This document shows, piece after piece, positions 43,278 to 48,248 of a DNA stretch of 48,248 bases. The notes beneath the pieces are model-generated. The model saw nothing but the letters and a program-made list of their open reading frames with translations. It was not told the origin of the DNA and did no database searches. Source of the stretch: Thiomicrospira microaerophila (GTDB lineage Bacteria > Pseudomonadota > Gammaproteobacteria > Thiomicrospirales > Thiomicrospiraceae). Positions within the stretch are counted from its first letter, which is position 1, and every line of letters starts with the position of its first letter. The position numbers were made by a program, and so were the translations under genes. The stretch spans positions 33,640-81,887 of the forward strand of contig NZ_KN882197.1 of NCBI RefSeq assembly GCF_000934765.1. Direction: 5' to 3'.

Positions 43278-43296
43278 TCGGTTCTCATCCCCTTAC

Positions 43297-43331
43297 ACCC
43301 TCATGACTCATGACTTGATAGCCATGAGGGT
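43297..43331. terminator. Hairpin between convergent DsrE-like and comEC genes
   Basis: ACCCTCATG and CATGAGGGT, nine-base perfect arms with a 17-base loop, at the convergence of two transcripts; overlaps the comEC stop by one base. No long T-run. Confidence 0.5.
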
Positions 43332-45697
43332 TATTCGCACTGGTGATGATACCAGCGTTGTTGTGCCTTTCTTTCCTGCCTGATAACTTGCCAACTGTCT
43401 TTGTTAAACTCAATTTGAATCGCGCCTTCGCAAGCGGTGTTCAACCATTGTGAGCCTTGGTTCTCGACCCGCTCAATCACCTGCTGAGCAGGAAAGTTAA
43501 ATCGATTGCGATATCCAGCGGTAAACAACACCAGCTCAGGGTTGAGTGCAGCAAGAAATTCAGGGTAACTTGAATGGCGACTGCCGTGGTGCCCGGCCAC
43601 CAGCACGTGTGATAGCAATTTATCCTTACCATAATGCGACAGCAGCTGGCGCTCAACCCGTCCATGCACATCACCGGTAATCATCAGGCTTTGGCTACCC
43701 GTGCTCACTTTTAAAACACACGAGTAGTCATTTGACTCTCTAAGCGGAAATAGCCCAGGTGACAAGACTTCAAATTTAACGCCATCCCACCACCAGGCCT
43801 GGTTGGCTTCACAGGCCTCAAACCCTTCAACACCATAGACTTGATGCAAACGCGCCACTTCGCCACTTAATTTTTTACCAACCGGCCAATCGCGCATTAA
43901 TCTGGCCGTGCCACCGGCGTGATCATTGTCCGCATGACTAATCATTAACAAATCAATCTGTCCGATACCCCGGGTTTTGAGATAGGGCGTAATCGCCATT
44001 AAACTGCCGTCAAGCCGAGCGCCAAAGCGCGGCCCTGTGTCATACACCATCACATGATGCGCGGTTTCAATCACCAGCGCTTGCCCTTGGCCGACATCCA
44101 GCAAACTGAACCGGAAGCTACCCTGCTCAATGGGCGGCGGCTGTTTTGGCCAAATGACAACCACAATCACGGCTAACACACCCAAAGCACGCCACCAGCT
44201 TTTACTGGCTAACGCGAGACTAAACAAACCAAAATAAAGCAAAATAACTTGCCATAATTTAATTGGTGCCAAGCTCCACTCACTGGCTGGCCAGCTGGCG
44301 ATTTCACGCAACAACGCCCACAACCACGACCAGGCCTGGTCATTCAGCCATGCCAAATTTTCCCCCGCCGCCGGAAAAACCAGCGTAATCAATGCGCTTA
44401 AAAACAACAAGGGCAAACCAATAAAGCTAACAAACGGCACCGCCACCAGATTGGCTACTACACTATAAACCGGAACCTGCTGATGAAACCACCAGAGCCC
44501 TGGGATCAAGCCTATCGACAAAACCAACTGAATCATTACGGCTTGTTGCCAGTTGGGCATGTTTTTGGCCCAAGGTTGCTTCATCCAGCTAAAAATCAGC
44601 GCAACCGCCAAAAACGACAACCAAAAGCCTTGAGCCAACACACTCGGTGGATGCCAAAGCACCACCAAAAACGCCGCCAGCAGCAACACCGGCCAGGGCT
44701 GAAATTTTCGCCGCACCAAAATAAACAACACCCCCACCATCACCATAATCCAAGCCCGTTGGGTGGGAATAGTAAAACCGGCCAAAAAGCCATACAAGGT
44801 CACCAGCACCACCGCAAACCCAGCGCCAAACCACTGTACAGGATAGGTTTCAAACCGCCGAATCGGCAAGCGCCAAACCAATGCGCCGATACCAAAGCCC
44901 ATCAACGCCACCAGTGCCATGTGCAAACCTGAAATCGCCATCAGGTGAATCGTGCCCGTGATGCGCATCACATCCCAGTCTTCAACCGATATCGCCTGAC
45001 GATCCGCATAGAGCAGCGCACGATAAATACCGGCAAATTCAGCGTGATCCATCATCGCCGCCAGCTTATTGCCAAAGCGCTCCCGTAACCGCTGATAAGA
45101 CCATTTGCGTTCAATCCGTTGCGGTTCGGCTTCATTCGTTCTGACATAACCACTTGCGACTAAACCCTGTTGGTAGGTCCAACTTTCATAGTCGAAGCCG
45201 CCCGGATTCATCGAGCCATGAATCAGTTTAATCCGAATCGGCAAGCGCCAGACCTCATCCACTTTTGGCTGCCAGTCACAACGATAACAACTTAAACGGA
45301 TTTTGGGTTGAGAGAGCCACCAGGCCTGGTGATAGTCGGCTTGTTCAATATTTGGATGATTTTGCAATCTTGAAATGCTAAATTCCATGCGCTTCATTGC
45401 GACCTGCCCCTTCGCCGAGGGCTGATCTTCAACTAGACTCACGACGCGCCCTTCTGCCCAGAGGGTTTGGTAGGTATGTTTCTCGGCTATTTGAGGATTA
45501 AAAAACACAAACACGCTGAGCGCAATCCAGCCTATAATAACGCCTGCACTGAAGTTGGTTAAATAGGCTTTATTCCACACCAGCCCAATCAGCACCAGCA
45601 CTAACCAAGGCAACAAATAGCCGATTGAAGGCCAGTTTGCCAGCTGAAACAACCCAAAGATAGCACCGACAAACCCTAATGCAAATAGACTAAACAT
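43331..45697 (-). CDS. comEC: DNA uptake channel ComEC/Rec2
   Basis: 788 residues, inner-membrane channel that takes single-stranded DNA into the cytosol in natural transformation. N-terminal helices and OB-like DUF4131 part (about 1-190), competence membrane domain (about 200-480; HLMAISGLHMALVALMGFGI, GFTIPTQRAWIMVMVGVLFI), metallo-beta-lactamase domain (about 530-740) with MISHADNDHAGGTARLM and MITGDVHGRVERQLL. Full length and intact. The ATG overlaps the ATG of the divergent DUF2062 gene. Contains three palindrome copies, the most of any gene of this class here except the first kinase. Confidence 0.96.
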   Translation of the reverse strand: MFSLFALGFVGAIFGLFQLANWPSIGYLLPWLVLVLIGLVWNKAYLTNFSAGVIIGWIALSVFVFFNPQIAEKHTYQTLWAEGRVVSLVEDQPSAKGQVAMKRMEFSISRLQNHPNIEQADYHQAWWLSQPKIRLSCYRCDWQPKVDEVWRLPIRIKLIHGSMNPGGFDYESWTYQQGLVASGYVRTNEAEPQRIERKWSYQRLRERFGNKLAAMMDHAEFAGIYRALLYADRQAISVEDWDVMRITGTIHLMAISGLHMALVALMGFGIGALVWRLPIRRFETYPVQWFGAGFAVVLVTLYGFLAGFTIPTQRAWIMVMVGVLFILVRRKFQPWPVLLLAAFLVVLWHPPSVLAQGFWLSFLAVALIFSWMKQPWAKNMPNWQQAVMIQLVLSIGLIPGLWWFHQQVPVYSVVANLVAVPFVSFIGLPLLFLSALITLVFPAAGENLAWLNDQAWSWLWALLREIASWPASEWSLAPIKLWQVILLYFGLFSLALASKSWWRALGVLAVIVVVIWPKQPPPIEQGSFRFSLLDVGQGQALVIETAHHVMVYDTGPRFGARLDGSLMAITPYLKTRGIGQIDLLMISHADNDHAGGTARLMRDWPVGKKLSGEVARLHQVYGVEGFEACEANQAWWWDGVKFEVLSPGLFPLRESNDYSCVLKVSTGSQSLMITGDVHGRVERQLLSHYGKDKLLSHVLVAGHHGSRHSSYPEFLAALNPELVLFTAGYRNRFNFPAQQVIERVENQGSQWLNTACEGAIQIEFNKDSWQVIRQERKAQQRWYHHQCE
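43793..43804. repeat. CCAGGCCTGGTT palindrome
   Basis: Perfect core in comEC, read as Gln-Ala-Trp (NQAWWWD). Confidence 0.85.
44328..44341. repeat. GACCAGGCCTGGTC palindrome
   Basis: Perfect 14-base palindrome in comEC, read as Gln-Ala-Trp (NDQAWSW). Confidence 0.85.
45318..45331. repeat. CACCAGGCCTGGTG palindrome
   Basis: Perfect 14-base palindrome in comEC, read as Gln-Ala-Trp (YHQAWWL). Confidence 0.85.
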
Positions 45698-46274
45698 GGC
45701 TAAAAAACTCTTTCGAAAATGGATGCCTGACCCGAAGAAACTCTATGCCATCAAAGGGTTTAGTCGGATTGCCCACTGGTTTCAAGACGCAAACTTATGG
45801 CACTTAAACCGCAATTCAGTCGCCAAAGCTTTTTTCATTGGCCCTTTTTGGTCAGCGATGCCTATGCCTTGGCAAATGCTTACCTCCGCTATCAGCGCCA
45901 TGTTATTTAAGGCTAATTTACCATTAAGTGTCGCACTTGTGTGGATAAGTAATCCGATTACAATGGCACCCATCTGGTACTTTAACTACCGAATAGGTGG
46001 ATTATTGCTTGGCGAATCGACCAAGGACAATGTTCAATTTGAAATGAGCTGGCATTGGATTAGCCATAGTTTTGTGGCGATTTGGCAACCCTTATTGCTG
46101 GGCAGCTTAGTGGTAGGTTTGGCACTAGGCAGCATGGGCTACCTGTTGATTCATATTTTATGGCGCGTACAAGTCAACCTAAGTTGGCGCCGACGCTTGC
46201 ATAATCGGCAATTCAAAAAACGCTTCAAAAAACCCACAATACAACCCAAGCAGGATGGGATTCATAAGCCTTAA
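45696..46274 (+). CDS. DUF2062 membrane protein
   Basis: 192 residues. KKLFRKWMPDPKKLYAIKGF and NLWHLNRNSVAKAFFIGPFW are the DUF2062 start; three hydrophobic stretches follow (about 50-70, 75-95, 120-150), then a basic tail. An inner-membrane protein of unknown role, sometimes near comEC in gammaproteobacteria. The ATG lies inside CATG shared with the comEC start, so its promoter must sit within comEC; no good ribosome-binding site is seen. Confidence 0.9.
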   Translation: MAKKLFRKWMPDPKKLYAIKGFSRIAHWFQDANLWHLNRNSVAKAFFIGPFWSAMPMPWQMLTSAISAMLFKANLPLSVALVWISNPITMAPIWYFNYRIGGLLLGESTKDNVQFEMSWHWISHSFVAIWQPLLLGSLVVGLALGSMGYLLIHILWRVQVNLSWRRRLHNRQFKKRFKKPTIQPKQDGIHKP

Positions 46275-46349
46275 AAACAGGTATCACCTTCATTGCTTGC
46301 GTAAGCGATGACAAAAACCCAAACACAATTAAATAGATCCAACGCATTA

Positions 46350-46577
46350 TCATTTCAAATACCCCATTAAATTCAGCACAGAGTATGCCTTTCGGGGTGT
46401 GACCATCCCCCATAAAAACCCAGCAGAGCTGTCCATGTGGAACAGTGGGCACGTATATCGATAATCATAAATCCACTTACCCCGCACTCCCTTGCCATTA
46501 ATCGGATAACATGCATCCTCAGCCAACTTACTCATTTCAATCACCTGTTCACGAGCATAAAGCAAAAAACCTGTCAT
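46350..46577 (-). CDS. Possible small protein, unknown
   Basis: 75-codon frame (MTGFLLYAREQVIEMSKLAE, then KGVRGKWIYDYRYTCPL). I do not recognise it. Its end overlaps a second frame (about 46225-46358) that begins with a signal-like stretch MRWIYLIVFGFLSSLTQAM. Either two tiny real genes or a decayed one. Together they lie in the 525-base gap between the DUF2062 and Rpn genes. Confidence 0.3.
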   Translation of the reverse strand: MTGFLLYAREQVIEMSKLAEDACYPINGKGVRGKWIYDYRYTCPLFHMDSSAGFLWGMVTPRKAYSVLNLMGYLK

Positions 46578-46668
46578 TTAAATATGAAACACTAAAGATA
46601 TCAACCAGTGTCTTATATTAATGCAGTTTATTAACCCCCTCTCCCGTGTAATTAAACCACTTTAACCT

Positions 46669-46700
46669 CGTTCACACGCTGCGCGTGAAATGCAGACCAC
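46669..46700. repeat. Family-B repeat fragment
   Basis: CTCGTTCACACGCTGCGCGT and AAATGCAGACC: left part of the family-B unit only. Confidence 0.65.
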
Positions 46701-46799
46701 TATAAAACGATCAAGCAGCATAAAATCTAAAATTGCCTTAAATAAAACAAAACGCCTGCCCACTTCCTCAGCTCTGTTATGCTAAGATAAAGCTAAAAA

Positions 46800-47774
46800 A
46801 TGAATGATCTGAAAATAACCATGACCAAAACCACCGACTCAAAATTTCACGACACCGGCTATAAGGAATTATTCTCTTACCCGGAAATGGTGCAAGCGCT
46901 GATTGAAGGCTTTTTTCCTGAAGAAATTGCCCAGCTGGTGGATTTTGATAGCCTAACCCCTCAACCGGGCAACTATGTCACCCCGCTGTTTGATGAAAAA
47001 ATAGAAGATGTGGTCTGGTCAATTGATGTAAATATTGAAGGGCAGCGCCAACCCATATTTTTATACTTGCTGATGGAATTTCAATCTGGGGTTGATTGTG
47101 CCATGCCTCTACGATTTATGCATTATGTCGCGGGTTTTTACTCTACCCTGATTAAAAATGGCAAGTTCAGTAAATATGGCCCCTATCCACCCGTATTCCC
47201 ATTAGTGATTTATAACGACCAAGCAAGATGGACGGCAAAAACCAATATCGCCGATCAGATTGAACCCGTACCGAGCTTTCTAAAGATCTATCAACCCAGC
47301 CTCAACTATTTTTTAGTTGATGAGGGGCGTTATAGCGATGAAGAACTGGCCTCGATTGCCAATCCGGTGACCAGTATTATCAATATTGAACAGGCCAAGA
47401 CGCTGGAGGATTATCAAAAAGCCTTTTATCGCGCCGGTCAAATCATCCGAGCCCATCCCCACAAAGAGGGCATTGACGACATTCTCACCCAATGGTTCAA
47501 ACGCACCTTGCACAAACGCGGGCTAGAGGTTAATATTGAAAACATGATGACACTAACAAGGAGTGATGGCATGTTAGCTGAGAATTTTGAAAATTTAACA
47601 AGACAGATTTATGCGGAAGGCAAACTAGAAGGCGAGCAACGAGGCCAACTAGAGCAAGCAATAAAAATGATTAGAGAGTTTAATCTATCTGTAGAGTTAG
47701 TGGCAGAGCGTTGCCATTTATCGCTCAAAGAGCTCAAAGAACGGTTAAGTCAAAATGACAAACCCGAAGTTTAA
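46800..47774 (+). CDS. Rpn-family recombination-promoting nuclease / PD-(D/E)XK transposase-like
   Basis: 324 residues. The N-terminal half is the nuclease domain: HDTGYKELFSYPEMVQALIE, then VDVNIEG-like strand (WSIDVNIEGQRQPIF) and YLLMEFQSGVDCAMPLRFMH with the E-x-Q of the PD-(D/E)XK core. The C-terminal part has ILTQWFKRTL and a helical tail (GEQRGQLEQAIKMIREFNLS). E. coli RpnA relatives are DNA endonucleases raising recombination. Start at 46800 or at the ATG 21 bases later; neither has a clear ribosome-binding site. Flanked by repeats, so probably mobile. Confidence 0.88.
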   Translation: MNDLKITMTKTTDSKFHDTGYKELFSYPEMVQALIEGFFPEEIAQLVDFDSLTPQPGNYVTPLFDEKIEDVVWSIDVNIEGQRQPIFLYLLMEFQSGVDCAMPLRFMHYVAGFYSTLIKNGKFSKYGPYPPVFPLVIYNDQARWTAKTNIADQIEPVPSFLKIYQPSLNYFLVDEGRYSDEELASIANPVTSIINIEQAKTLEDYQKAFYRAGQIIRAHPHKEGIDDILTQWFKRTLHKRGLEVNIENMMTLTRSDGMLAENFENLTRQIYAEGKLEGEQRGQLEQAIKMIREFNLSVELVAERCHLSLKELKERLSQNDKPEV

Positions 47775-47810
47775 AACGCCACCAAGCGAGCTCCCTTCCA
47801 AAACCAATTA

Positions 47811-47945
47811 ACCTCGCTTACACGCTCCCGCGTCAACGCCATTAAGTTAAAAAATCAGTCTTCATTGCGAGGAGCGCAGCGACGCGGCAATATCCAGCTA
47901 ACTGTGCACCGGTTCAAAGGATTGCTTCACTCCGTTCGCAATGAC
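47811..47945. repeat. Family-B left arm plus family-A unit
   Basis: CCTCGCTTACACGCTCCCGC, then GCCATTAAGTTAA, then CATTGCGAGGAGCGCAGCGA, and the inverse half ending TTCGCAATGAC. Same order and linker as the left side of the nested repeat at 13744-13955. Confidence 0.75.
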
Positions 47946-47954
47946 AACATAAAC

Positions 47955-48070
47955 CCGGGCATCCCGGCGAAGGCCGTGATAAAAAAACCCGTCATCCCGG
48001 CGAAGGCCGGGATCTCTTGAGGATGTACACCGCAAGGCTTAAGATTCCTGCCTTCGCCGGGATGACGAGA
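47955..48070. repeat. GTCATCCCGGCGAAGGCCGG hairpin repeat
   Basis: CATCCCGGCGAAGGCCGTGA occurs once, then GTCATCCCGGCGAAGGCCGG (47991 on) faces CCTTCGCCGGGATGAC (48051-48066). A different palindromic unit from families A to C; only seen here. Confidence 0.8.
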
Positions 48071-48074
48071 CGCC

Positions 48075-48248
48075 TTAATTTTGGATCAACGCATTACTGG
48101 CGGCGGTAAAACCTTTTAGCGATAGCTGCAAGAGGGTGTTTTCAGGCTGCCCTAATCCACGAATCCCGATCTTAGCCTTCTGCCCTGCTCTGAGTTGACG
48201 CCATACTTTATTATCTAACGCGATCACAGCGGCACAGCCGTTGGCGTT
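48075..48248 (-). CDS. Invasion-associated locus B (IalB)-like protein, C-terminal part
   Basis: Cut by the window edge: the last 57 residues only. NANGCAAVIALDNKVWRQLR then AGQKAKIGIRGLGQPENTLL and QLSLKGFTAASNALIQN match the end of IalB-family periplasmic proteins (NGCAA...LSLKGFTAA.NAL). The start and signal peptide lie outside. Confidence 0.8.
   Translation of the reverse strand, partial: NANGCAAVIALDNKVWRQLRAGQKAKIGIRGLGQPENTLLQLSLKGFTAASNALIQN

Noticed and set aside
43297-43331. Possible small RNA at the hairpin between DsrE-like and comEC genes
   Set aside because: No promoter or T-run seen; better explained as a weak two-way terminator.
44483-44932. 149-codon frame antisense to comEC
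   Set aside because: Pro/His/Gln-rich shadow of membrane-protein codons; comEC is intact on the other strand.
1-48248. CRISPR array from the many palindromic repeats
   Set aside because: Repeats are scattered singly, differ in size and lack regular spacers; no cas genes.

Overview
The window comes from a gammaproteobacterium of moderate GC content. Gene content (BamD, RluD, RsfS-RlmH, PgeF, EttA, PdxB, MurJ, ComEC, DUF302 lipoprotein, periplasmic DsrE-like protein, Aer-type PAS sensors) would suit a sulfur-oxidising Thiomicrospira/Hydrogenovibrio-type lineage, but the genus is an inference and no marker in the window fixes it.

Layout. 0.1-9.9 kb (all minus strand): a signalling block. A PAS-containing methyl-accepting chemoreceptor is followed by a tight five-gene run: CheV, a tiny DUF5710-like protein, an HD-GYP response regulator (predicted cyclic-di-GMP phosphodiesterase) and two related hybrid histidine kinases. 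10.3-13.6 kb: DUF3579 protein, DAHP synthase, the tail of a lost universal stress protein, and murJ. 13.7-22 kb: an accessory stretch. A betT choline/betaine-type transporter gene is split by an intact-looking IS4-family element (1484 bp, 10-bp target duplication), followed by a catabolic-type acetolactate synthase, decayed DUF1016 and histidine-kinase remnants, and a VapBC toxin-antitoxin pair. 21.9-29 kb: housekeeping (rpsT, rlmH-rsfS-nadD, pgeF-rluD, bamD, pdxB). 29-33 kb: DUF302 lipoprotein, SLAC1/TDT-type transporter, M61 peptidase, VOC protein. 33-40 kb (minus): a vitamin and one-carbon run glyA, nrdR, ribD, ribE, ribBA, ribH, nusB, thiL. 40-46 kb: ettA with a PAS/degenerate GGDEF protein and a DsrE-like periplasmic protein, then comEC and a DUF2062 gene read divergently from overlapping start codons. 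46-48 kb: an Rpn-family nuclease gene, repeats, and the end of an IalB-like gene cut by the window edge.

The most striking signal is not a gene. A palindrome with core CCAGGCCTGG, extended to AACCAGGCCTGGTT, occurs 16 times perfectly (about 0.05 expected by chance for a 10-mer in this length) plus at least 7 one-mismatch copies. Most copies lie inside genes and are read as Gln-Ala-Trp in unrelated proteins. Copies are absent from the accessory stretch 13.7-22.8 kb and from the last 3 kb. It behaves like a genome-wide core-genome oligonucleotide (compare HIP1 of cyanobacteria or DNA uptake sequences), and three copies lie within comEC, the DNA-import channel gene. Separately, three families of intergenic hairpin repeats (GTCATTGCGAGG type, TCGTTCCCACGCTG type, and a GGATATTTCATAAA type) fill most of the longer non-coding gaps.

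No tRNA, rRNA, CRISPR array or riboswitch was recognised.
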